From DATKWS01 sp035529435 (lineage in GTDB: Bacteria; Krumholzibacteriota; Krumholzibacteriia; Krumholzibacteriales; Krumholzibacteriaceae), in the NCBI GenBank assembly GCA_035529435.1, contig DATKWS010000021.1:1-10252 (forward strand): a stretch of 10,252 nucleotides of DNA, written 5' to 3'. The notes under the pieces were generated by a model that was given only the letters and a program-made list of their open reading frames with translations, was not told where the DNA came from and did not search any database. A program made the translations under genes and the position numbers. Every line of letters starts with the position of its first letter. The first letter of the stretch is position 1. Shown here one piece after another: positions 1-7,398 of this stretch.

Positions 1-2020
<2,020 letters not shown>

Positions 2021-2070
2021 TCGAGCAACCCCCTTTACGTTTCGGTCCAGCATGATCGGGGCACCGGCAC

Positions 2071-2087
2071 GGCCGCCGGCGGCGGCC
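2071..2087 (-). other. GC-rich hairpin in the leader of the S9 peptidase gene
   Basis: A perfect 7-bp stem (GGCCGCC/GGCGGCC) closes a 3-nt loop, about 50 nt upstream of the peptidase start. No U-run follows on either strand, so it is not a classic terminator. It lies between the STAS pair and the peptidase and could attenuate read-through. It may also be only a GC-rich coincidence. Confidence 0.3.
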
Positions 2088-2153
2088 CGAGAAACATCGA
2101 TGCGCACGGCATTATCTGAAGACGGCACGAATCAATGGAATACAGTAGAATCG

Positions 2154-2185
2154 CTGAAGCGGCGGGCGCCTACCTATTGCTTCAG
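2154..2185 (-). terminator. Possible stem-loop across the end of the second STAS gene
   Basis: The perfect 7-nt arms CTGAAGC (2154-2160) and GCTTCAG (2179-2185) face each other across 18 nt that include the STAS stop codon and a small internal GGC/GCC pairing. Read on the minus strand the stem is followed by CGATTCTACTG, which is not a proper U-tract. It may mark the end of the STAS transcript. The assignment is weak because of the long loop and missing U-run. Confidence 0.3.
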
Positions 2186-2515
2186 GCTTTCGATCGCTTC
2201 CTGTTCTGAAGGATACACATCAAAGATCAGGTTCAACCGGGTGACCTGGAGGATGCCGAGAACCCGCTCGTTGGGATGACAGAGTTTCACCACGCCGCCT
2301 TCCTTGGCAAATCGGGATCTCGCCGATACGAGTATACCGAGACCGGTACTCGATATCCACTTGACCTTGGCAAGATTGATGATGAGGTCCAGTTTTTTCT
2401 CCTTGGCGAGCTCGGAGACGATATCGACGAGCTCCATATTGTCCGGCCCGCCGTACATCTCGCCGGAAAGATCGAGAATCGCCACTCCGTCAACCTCTCT
2501 CTTCTTAATCTTCAT
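2174..2515 (-). CDS. STAS-domain protein (anti-sigma factor antagonist type), second of a tandem pair
   Basis: This is a single-domain STAS protein of 113 residues, the usual size of SpoIIAA/RsbV-type antagonists (about 100-120). In that family the unphosphorylated form binds an anti-sigma kinase and frees its sigma factor or partner. Phosphorylation of a conserved serine switches the protein off. The N-terminal strand VAILDLSGEMYGG and the phosphosite loop WISSTGLGILVSA are clear. Ser56 sits where RsbV has its phosphoserine (DSTG), but the preceding Asp is replaced by Ser55. An SD-like AAGGGAAG lies at 2520-2527 before the ATG. The gene starts 42 bp after the first STAS gene and is probably cotranscribed with it. 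No kinase (HATPase_c) or PP2C phosphatase gene is in the window, so the partners are unknown. It could belong to a stress or biofilm switch or to a polarity system. Confidence 0.9.
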   Translation of the reverse strand: MKIKKREVDGVAILDLSGEMYGGPDNMELVDIVSELAKEKKLDLIINLAKVKWISSTGLGILVSARSRFAKEGGVVKLCHPNERVLGILQVTRLNLIFDVYPSEQEAIESLKQ

Positions 2516-2557
2516 TGTTTCTTCCCTTTTCTAAGACTCTGTCATATCGAATGTCGT

Positions 2558-2902
2558 TTACGAAAAACTTTTGATAGCATCCTCGATGCTTTCGTAAACC
2601 TCGAAGACCTCCGGGATGAGCCCACACGTCTTGAGTACGGTCGTCACGCGCTCGGTAACACTCACAAGTTTCAGGGATGCGTCCTCTCTCTTTGCCGACG
2701 CATACGAGGCGATCATGACCCCTGCACCGAGGGAGTTCAACCACCGCACCTCGTGCATGTTGAGGATGTAGCTCTTCTTGCCCTTGGCAAGATTTTTCTT
2801 GATCGTGTTCTGTATCTTTTCGGAATCGGGACCCCCGTCGATCTGACCTGAAAGATCGAGTATGACCACCCCGCCTTCCTCACGGTCCGCGATTGTCAGC
2901 AT
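2558..2902 (-). CDS. STAS-domain protein (anti-sigma factor antagonist type), first of a tandem pair
   Basis: This 114-residue STAS protein is a paralogue of its downstream neighbour. The two share the layout xGVxILDLSGxxxGGPD..., then W-(I/L)-x-S-x-G-x-G. Its switch loop reads WLNSLGAG, so Ser57 is at the phospho-acceptor position but is flanked by Asn and Leu. RsbV has DST there and the second copy has SST. The two copies may therefore answer to different kinases or differ in how readily they are phosphorylated (inference). AGAGGAG at 2909-2915 is an SD 6 nt before the ATG. A good sigma-70-like promoter at 2959-2987 gives a leader of about 50 nt and should drive both genes. The family assignment is secure. 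The pathway is not visible. Confidence 0.9.
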   Translation of the reverse strand: MLTIADREEGGVVILDLSGQIDGGPDSEKIQNTIKKNLAKGKKSYILNMHEVRWLNSLGAGVMIASYASAKREDASLKLVSVTERVTTVLKTCGLIPEVFEVYESIEDAIKSFS

Positions 2903-2958
2903 ATCTGACTCCTCTCTCCAGTCCTCACCACTATGTTCGTTTTCGCGCTGGTGCAGTA

Positions 2959-2987
2959 ATAATAAAGTCTAAAGTCTTTTAAGACAA
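2959..2987 (-). promoter_or_regulatory. Sigma-70-like promoter of the STAS pair
   Basis: On the minus strand the -35 is TTGTCT (2982-2987) and the -10 is TATTAT (2959-2964), exactly 17 bp apart. Transcription should start near 2952. The spacer carries the direct repeat AAAGTCT-AAAGTCT (plus strand) and a short dyad GTCTT-TT-AAGAC that overlaps the -35, which could be an operator. A second TATAAT lies further upstream on the same strand at 3078-3083 without a good -35. Apart from these sites and the inverted repeat at 3152-3174 I see nothing in the 273-bp gap. Confidence 0.65.
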
Positions 2988-3151
2988 ACAGAAAAATCAC
3001 TGCAGACGGAATCGTACCACCCCCGTGCCATTCTGTCAAGAATTGCACAACAACCCGCCCCCGCGGCATCACGTTTAATTATAATATGTTGAATATAAAT
3101 CAGTTGCAGATTTGCACGTGACTCGGTATTCCGCCGATCTCACGGGAACCT

Positions 3152-3174
3152 CGATGCGCGCAATGTACGCATCG
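3152..3174 (-). terminator. Inverted repeat just after the DUF523-DUF1722 stop codon
   Basis: The perfect arms CGATGCG (3152-3158) and CGCATCG (3168-3174) form a 7-bp stem with a 9-nt loop starting one base after the stop codon. The minus-strand stem can extend by ACC/GGT across a 2-nt bulge. No U-run follows, so this is a candidate transcript end or mRNA-stabilising structure, not a canonical intrinsic terminator. Confidence 0.4.
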
Positions 3175-3175
3175 G

Positions 3176-4150
3176 TCACGATGACAGGTTTCTCCCCTTG
3201 CCCGAATCGCTGATCTCGACCAACTCCCCGGGATACGGCTGAAAGAATGTCTGATCCAGCAGGTATGGTTCATCGAATCGCACGATCCAGGACATGATGA
3301 GGCTCAGGCAGACGCTCAGCGGTATCTTCCCCTCCCGGTAGCGTTCGAGCGAATCGAGAAAATAAGCCTTCTCCTTGCTTGCAAGCTCCTCGGAGAAGTA
3401 ACCGAGCGCATGCATGCAGACGTTGATATTGGATGTGTACCGGGCCGGCCGGAGCAGCGCGGCGTGAAGACGATCCTCGTACCGGGCGAGAAGCTCGTCG
3501 ATCGGACGGTGCTCGGGATTCGCGACGATCCGGCCGAGGCTCCTGAGCTCTTTCTGGTTGTAGGCCATCAGCATCAGCTTGTTCCGCGTGTGGAACGAGA
3601 CGAGCCGGGCCATCCTCCGCTCTTCCTTGACCCGGCGGAACGAGGCGAGCGTAAAGAGCTTGGTGAGAAAATGCTCCCGCAGCCTGAAATTCGTGAGGCG
3701 GCCCTCGTCCTCGATCGACAGTGCCGGAAAGGCGTCGAGCACCGCCTGCCCGAAGAATCCCGCGCCCCTGGCTACGGCCGCCTGCTTACCGACTCCCGGG
3801 TAGATATTTACATCCTTGATCCCGCACGAGGGAGAACGGCCCTTCAGGATGAATCCGTCCACCTCCCCGACAGAATCGAGAAACGCGCGCGCGAAGGCGT
3901 TCATCTCGCCCGTGACATCCCTCCCCGTGGCCGGTTGCAGGAGCCGCAGCCCGTCACCCGACGACACCACCCTGATCGGATCGCGCGGGATGCCGAGCCC
4001 GATCTCGTACTCCGGGCAGACCGGGTGGAAATCGACGGACGGTGTGAGGCTCTTCACGACGTCGGACGATATCTTGAGCCCGTTCCACCGGCAGCTCGCG
4101 AACTCGATACACTTGCTCACTACGACCTTTGGCCTGCTGAATTGTCTCAT
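3176..4150 (-). CDS. DUF523-DUF1722 fusion protein (YbgA-like), probable Fe-S protein
   Basis: The protein has 324 residues in two known domains. DUF523 (about 8-145) shows the family cysteines: C14 and C20 in SKCIEFASCRWNG, C45 in HPVCPEYEIGLG and C109 in KGRSPSCG. DUF523 includes TudS, a [4Fe-4S]-dependent thiouracil desulfurase, and the matching cysteines suggest a cluster here too. DUF1722 (about 150-310) resembles E. coli YbgA, with SFHTRNKLMLMAYNQKELRSLG. It contains only one further clear cysteine pair region (NVCMHALGYF, SVCLSL). The fused architecture is a known family with no established reaction. The ATG at 4150 has a GGGG SD about 8 nt upstream. The gene starts 63 bp after the radical SAM gene on the same strand with no promoter visible between them, so cotranscription is likely. 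It might supply sulfur or thiol chemistry for the peptide, or be an unrelated passenger. Confidence 0.9.
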   Translation of the reverse strand: MRQFSRPKVVVSKCIEFASCRWNGLKISSDVVKSLTPSVDFHPVCPEYEIGLGIPRDPIRVVSSGDGLRLLQPATGRDVTGEMNAFARAFLDSVGEVDGFILKGRSPSCGIKDVNIYPGVGKQAAVARGAGFFGQAVLDAFPALSIEDEGRLTNFRLREHFLTKLFTLASFRRVKEERRMARLVSFHTRNKLMLMAYNQKELRSLGRIVANPEHRPIDELLARYEDRLHAALLRPARYTSNINVCMHALGYFSEELASKEKAYFLDSLERYREGKIPLSVCLSLIMSWIVRFDEPYLLDQTFFQPYPGELVEISDSGKGRNLSS

Positions 4151-4213
4151 CGTTCGACCCCGCTTCGTGGTTCCAAGAGCAGATTACACGGATCGGCGCC
4201 GCGCCCGGCGGCC

Positions 4214-5761
4214 CTACGTTATTTTCAAATCCTCGACGAAATCGAGACTGTGCTCGTTCTCGTCCAGTATCGTTACATACGTCCGGAGCGCCTGACGCAG
4301 CCGGTCGAGCTCATACGTGCAGTTCTCGCGTTTCCGCTCGATATCGAATCCCTGCTGCTTCCGGAAACCGGCGAAACAGATACCGCAGAGGCGCATGGCC
4401 CAGCACGAGGCGCAGTCGTTCCAGGAACGCTCTATGTATTCATCGATGAGGCCGAACACGCGCCCGCGTTCCACTCCCCCGTGAACGGTGCCGAGCTTGA
4501 ACGCCGTCCCCACCCTCTCGCACGGATAGATGCCCCCATCCGTATCGACGAAGAACCGCCTGATACCCGGAATGCAGATACCGTTCGACGGGAATACGTT
4601 TCCGAGCGGCGTGCGCCCGCGCTTGTGCAACCGGATCATCGATGAGTCGAACAGTCCGCGCGCGAGCTTGGAGGGCGTCTCCCCACGGGTCCTCTCCCTC
4701 ATGTAATGGCGGCGCAGTGATTCGATCTGCTCCCCGAGATTGCTCTTCTCTTGCTCGGTGCAATGGCTGTCGAAGAAGGTCGTATCGTACGGATCGACGA
4801 ATGTGACCATGACGACGTTCGACTCGAATTCCCCGCGCTCGAAGAACCCGTCCACGTCGGGAAGACGGTACGGGGGAGTCACGGTCGACGCGAATCCGAC
4901 ATGGTACTGGTAGTACTCCTCGTTCTCGGATCGCAGCATCTCGAGATTCCTCATGATGGTATCGAATGTTCCCGTACCGCCGCGAAATACGCGGTACCGG
5001 TCGTGAACTTCCTTCGGACCGTCGAGGCTTATCTGAATGTAGATCTTGTTCCGGATCAAATATTCACGCATTTCCCGGTCGAGAATGGTTCCGTTCGTGT
5101 CGATGTGGAATTCGAGCTCCTCGATACCGGTCCCGATACGCTTTGCGTGATCGATCAGGTGAACGATCCGGTCGAAGTACAGGAAGGGCTCCCCGCCGTA
5201 GAACGAGATGCTGGCCTTGGACGACTTTTGCGCAAGCTCGAAGGCGCGGGATATCGCCCGCTCGCCGAGACCGATATCCATCACCCTGTCGGAGTGGACC
5301 CTGTTGTGCGCGTACGAACCGGTGAAGGCGCAATAGACGCAGCGGAGGTTGCAATCCTCGGTAAGATTCAGTATCAGCTTGCAGCTCTCACCCTCCATGA
5401 GATCTTCCAGGCACCCCTCGCACGCCGGTGGTGACATCGACACTTTCGGTATGGATAGAAAATATCCCTGATCCAGTGCCTCCCTGATTTCGCCTATCGA
5501 TTTTCGCACCGAATCTTCGTCGTGCCACCGTCTCCATTTATTGACTATGTCGTCATTATTTAACGTAATGTCATCGAGTATGTCGTACACCACTTTATCG
5601 ACCTGCACCATCTCGTTCGTATTGACATCGTAGATGTACGGCAAGCCCATGAATGATTTGAATTTACAAATGAACGGCCCGGCACCAGCGCTCCGTGCTC
5701 CTTCCTTTTTCCGCTGCTCCGCGGTCGGATCTTTTCTGTCACGCACGTTGTCTATTGCCAC
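4214..5761 (-). CDS. Radical SAM/SPASM peptide maturase (SCIFF/CcpM-like, thioether-forming type)
   Basis: This 515-residue enzyme should modify a ribosomally made cysteine-rich peptide by radical chemistry. Residues of about 30-105 (CKFKSFMGLPYIYDVNTN...VDKVVYDIL) resemble the N-terminal peptide-recognition region of SCIFF-type maturases. The radical SAM core has the cluster motif CNLRCVYC (C137, C141, C144), GGEP at 189-192 and HIDTNGT at 219-225. The C-terminal SPASM domain has a complete seven-cysteine set for two auxiliary clusters: C396, C414 (TDGGIYPC), then C450-x2-C453-x5-C459-x2-C462, then C481. The spacing C459-x2-C462 is one residue shorter than the common x3. Extra cysteines at 114, 117 (CEGC) and 127 precede the core. 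The start is GTG, fixed by GGAGGTG at 5769-5775. A cysteine-rich peptide gene lies divergently 287 bp away and is the likely substrate. Enzyme class is firm. The product linkage is inference. Confidence 0.93.
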   Translation of the reverse strand: MAIDNVRDRKDPTAEQRKKEGARSAGAGPFICKFKSFMGLPYIYDVNTNEMVQVDKVVYDILDDITLNNDDIVNKWRRWHDEDSVRKSIGEIREALDQGYFLSIPKVSMSPPACEGCLEDLMEGESCKLILNLTEDCNLRCVYCAFTGSYAHNRVHSDRVMDIGLGERAISRAFELAQKSSKASISFYGGEPFLYFDRIVHLIDHAKRIGTGIEELEFHIDTNGTILDREMREYLIRNKIYIQISLDGPKEVHDRYRVFRGGTGTFDTIMRNLEMLRSENEEYYQYHVGFASTVTPPYRLPDVDGFFERGEFESNVVMVTFVDPYDTTFFDSHCTEQEKSNLGEQIESLRRHYMRERTRGETPSKLARGLFDSSMIRLHKRGRTPLGNVFPSNGICIPGIRRFFVDTDGGIYPCERVGTAFKLGTVHGGVERGRVFGLIDEYIERSWNDCASCWAMRLCGICFAGFRKQQGFDIERKRENCTYELDRLRQALRTYVTILDENEHSLDFVEDLKIT

Positions 5762-5768
5762 TGTCTCG

Positions 5769-5775
5769 CACCTCC
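5769..5775 (-). promoter_or_regulatory. Ribosome binding site of the radical SAM gene (decides a GTG start)
   Basis: GGAGGTG on the minus strand, with GGAGG 9 nt before the GTG at 5761. No in-frame ATG close by has a comparable site, so the GTG start is preferred. Confidence 0.7.
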
Positions 5776-5897
5776 ATCCATACCAGAAACGGATACTGAC
5801 CCACTGATTGAATGTACGTAATGTCGCTCGTCCCTTACCGGGAGATTCCTTCCACCAGCCGGCGGATCGGTATCCCCCGTACGTATCGATGCGGATG

Positions 5898-5903
5898 ATT
5901 ATA
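5898..5903 (-). promoter_or_regulatory. Extended -10 promoter of the radical SAM gene
   Basis: The minus strand reads TGCTATAAT, a perfect extended -10 (TGn-TATAAT, hexamer at 5898-5903). The -35 region is poor (TTTTTC at 17-bp spacing), as is usual for extended -10 promoters. Transcription should start near 5891, giving a leader of about 130 nt. CATG-CCGGT-CATG lies just upstream of the hexamer, and two TACGTA palindromes (5815-5820, 5880-5885) lie in the leader. Their role is unknown. Confidence 0.6.
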
Positions 5904-5956
5904 GCATGACCGGCATGAAAGAAAAAGTCTCAGCCGAGTGGCGGAACATATTTTTA

Positions 5957-5986
5957 TGGGCAGGTCCATCAGGTTCCTGATACAAT
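5957..5986 (+). promoter_or_regulatory. Extended -10 promoter of the cysteine-rich peptide, with overlapping dyad
   Basis: The plus strand carries TGATACAAT (5978-5986), an extended -10. A partial -35, TGGGCA, lies at 5957-5962 with 18-bp spacing. The dyad ATCAGG-TT-CCTGAT (5968-5981) overlaps the promoter and could bind a repressor. Transcription should start near 5993, which leaves about 56 nt of leader before the peptide start at 6049. Confidence 0.5.
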
Positions 5987-6034
5987 AAAAACCGCTTCTT
6001 TTGGAACCGTCAGGGACTTTTCAAAACGATAGAG

Positions 6035-6041
6035 AGAGGAG
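6035..6041 (+). promoter_or_regulatory. Strong ribosome binding site of the cysteine-rich peptide
   Basis: AGAGGAG lies 7 nt before the ATG at 6049, within an AGAGAGAGGAG run. This places the start at 6049 and not at the in-frame TTG at 6001, which has no SD and would lie almost at the predicted transcription start. Confidence 0.8.
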
Positions 6042-6048
6042 TGCGCGT

Positions 6049-6195
6049 ATGCTTATCGTACGCGACTACGGCGACAGGGATTACCTGAGCTACACGGAGT
6101 GTGCTCGATGCGGCTGTCCCTGTTTCTGCACGTGCTACATACCACCGCAACCGGCCGCTGCGTACCTCGGCAATTACCTCAGTTCCGTGGGGTGA
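6049..6195 (+). CDS. Small cysteine-rich peptide, probable RiPP precursor
   Basis: This is a 48-residue peptide with six cysteines at 18, 21, 23, 25, 27 and 29 in the core CARCGCPCFCTC. The 17-residue N-terminal part is charged and rich in Asp, Arg and Tyr (MLIVRDYGDRDYLSYTE) and could act as a leader for recognition by the maturase. The tail of 19 residues starts CYIPPQP and is proline-, alanine- and tyrosine-containing, a possible follower. It has its own extended -10 promoter and a strong SD and points away from the radical SAM/SPASM gene, which supports it as the enzyme's substrate. No double-glycine cleavage site, membrane segment or signal peptide is visible. By analogy with SCIFF and other ranthipeptides, thioether cross-links from the cysteines are expected. 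A metal-binding peptide is the main alternative. I do not recognise a named precursor family. Its end lies only 15 bp from the convergent purM end. Confidence 0.8.
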   Translation: MLIVRDYGDRDYLSYTECARCGCPCFCTCYIPPQPAAAYLGNYLSSVG

Positions 6196-6210
6196 AACGG
6201 AAGGAATTGT

Positions 6211-7245
6211 CTACGAAGGCTGCAGGCCCTTCAATCGCACCGTGCCGTCCCCGGCCGTCACCGTCCCGATGCGGAACGGCTCCCAGCGGAGCCCTCCGGC
6301 GGACATCCGCCCGGCAGCGCCGGGCGGAACGATGAGAACCATTCCGATACCCATGTTGAAGACACGGTACATCTCCCGCCGCTCGATCCGGCCACGCTCC
6401 TCGAGGAATGTGAACAGCGGCGGAACACTCCAGCTTGCCGTATCGATCTCGACGGCACGTCCCGCGGGGAGAATCCGTGGGATGTTCTCGAGGAGTCCGC
6501 CGCCGGTGATGTGTGCAAGCCCCCTGATATCGATCCGATCGCGGAGCGCCCTGAACTCGGGAAGATAGCTCCTGTGCACCGCGAGGAGCGCCCCGGCCGC
6601 CGTCGCGCCCGTCCCGGGAATATCGTCGCCCACACCGAGCCCCGCCTCCTCGAATATCACCTTGCGTGCGAGTGAGTATCCATTGGTGTGGAGCCCGCTC
6701 GATGGTAACGCCCACACCTCGTCTCCCGGCTCGATTTCCGTACCGTCTATGACTCCCGATCGTTCGACCACTCCGACAATGCACCCGGCGAGATCGTATT
6801 CGCCATCGGCGTAGAATCCGGGCATCTCGGCGGTCTCGCCGCCGATCAGGGCACACCCGTTTTCCGAACATCCGCGGGCCAGGCCGCCGACGACGCCGGC
6901 CACCACATCCGGATCGAGGGCGCCGCATGCGAAATAATCGAGGAAAAAGAGCGGTTCGGCCCCCTGCACGAGTATATCGTTCACGCAGTGATTCACGAGA
7001 TCCTCCCCCACCGTATCGTGCCGATTTGCCATGAAGGCCACCCTGAGCTTCGTGCCGACCCCATCGACGCTCGATACGAGGACCGGCCGTTCGTACCTCG
7101 CCGGCACCTCGAAGAGACCGCCGAAGTTGCCGATGTCGGACAGCACCTCATCGCGCCACGTTCCCCTCACCAGGGCGCCGAGGCGCCGCTTTGCCCTGTT
7201 CGCTGCATCGATATCGACGCCGGATTCCTTGTACCGTGAATTCAC
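6211..7245 (-). CDS. purM: Phosphoribosylformylglycinamidine cyclo-ligase (AIR synthase)
   Basis: PurM closes the imidazole ring in cytoplasmic purine synthesis, converting FGAM and ATP to aminoimidazole ribonucleotide. The protein has 344 residues, almost exactly the usual length (E. coli about 345). Family motifs are in order: LVSSVDGVGTKLRVA (57-70), NDILVQGAEPLFFLDYFA (89-106), ALIGGETAEMPGFY (132-145), SSGLHTNGYSLAR (182-194) and AHITGGGLLENIPRILP in the C-terminal half. The start is GTG, chosen because GAGGAGG at 7254-7260 lies 8 nt upstream. The nearby ATG at 7250-7252 is out of frame. No other purine gene is adjacent, so purM stands alone here with its own promoter. It converges on the cysteine-rich peptide gene, and a transcript of that peptide running on would be antisense to purM. 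Confidence 0.97.
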   Translation of the reverse strand: MNSRYKESGVDIDAANRAKRRLGALVRGTWRDEVLSDIGNFGGLFEVPARYERPVLVSSVDGVGTKLRVAFMANRHDTVGEDLVNHCVNDILVQGAEPLFFLDYFACGALDPDVVAGVVGGLARGCSENGCALIGGETAEMPGFYADGEYDLAGCIVGVVERSGVIDGTEIEPGDEVWALPSSGLHTNGYSLARKVIFEEAGLGVGDDIPGTGATAAGALLAVHRSYLPEFRALRDRIDIRGLAHITGGGLLENIPRILPAGRAVEIDTASWSVPPLFTFLEERGRIERREMYRVFNMGIGMVLIVPPGAAGRMSAGGLRWEPFRIGTVTAGDGTVRLKGLQPS

Positions 7246-7253
7246 CGATCATT

Positions 7254-7260
7254 CCTCCTC
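7254..7260 (-). promoter_or_regulatory. Ribosome binding site of purM (decides a GTG start)
   Basis: GAGGAGG on the minus strand, 8 nt before the GTG at 7245, a near-perfect SD at good spacing. Confidence 0.75.
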
Positions 7261-7350
7261 GCAGGATTGTCCAGTGCACAACCGCCATGACGCGCTTCGC
7301 GACGGCGGGGATTCACCGCTCTACGATATACTGAGTCTTCGGCAGTGCGG

Positions 7351-7379
7351 ATTATACCCGATGGCCGGGCGGATGCCTA
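7351..7379 (-). promoter_or_regulatory. Sigma-70-like promoter of purM
   Basis: On the minus strand a perfect TATAAT (7351-7356) lies 17 bp from TAGGCA (7374-7379, four of six matches to the -35 consensus). Transcription should start near 7344 with a leader of about 100 nt. The leader contains a GC-rich fold (CCGCC...GGCGG around an internal CGCGAAGCG). I do not see a recognisable purine riboswitch. Confidence 0.6.
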
Positions 7380-7398
7380 CCCGAAACTGCGCGGGCCG

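Noticed and set aside
3410..4645. Plus-strand open frame of 411 codons
   Set aside because: It runs antisense across two genes with clear families (DUF523-DUF1722 and radical SAM) and has no motifs of its own.
5815..5885. Two TACGTA palindromes 65 bp apart in the maturase leader
   Set aside because: Six-base palindromes of this kind are expected by chance in several kilobases. No further symmetry surrounds them.
6001..6048. Longer form of the cysteine-rich peptide from a TTG at 6001
   Set aside because: No SD precedes it and it would lie within about 10 nt of the predicted transcription start. The ATG at 6049 has AGAGGAG at ideal spacing.
7272..7350. Possible riboswitch in the purM leader
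   Set aside because: The leader folds into a GC-rich hairpin, but I see none of the conserved loop and junction sequences of the purine riboswitch and no terminator/antiterminator pair.
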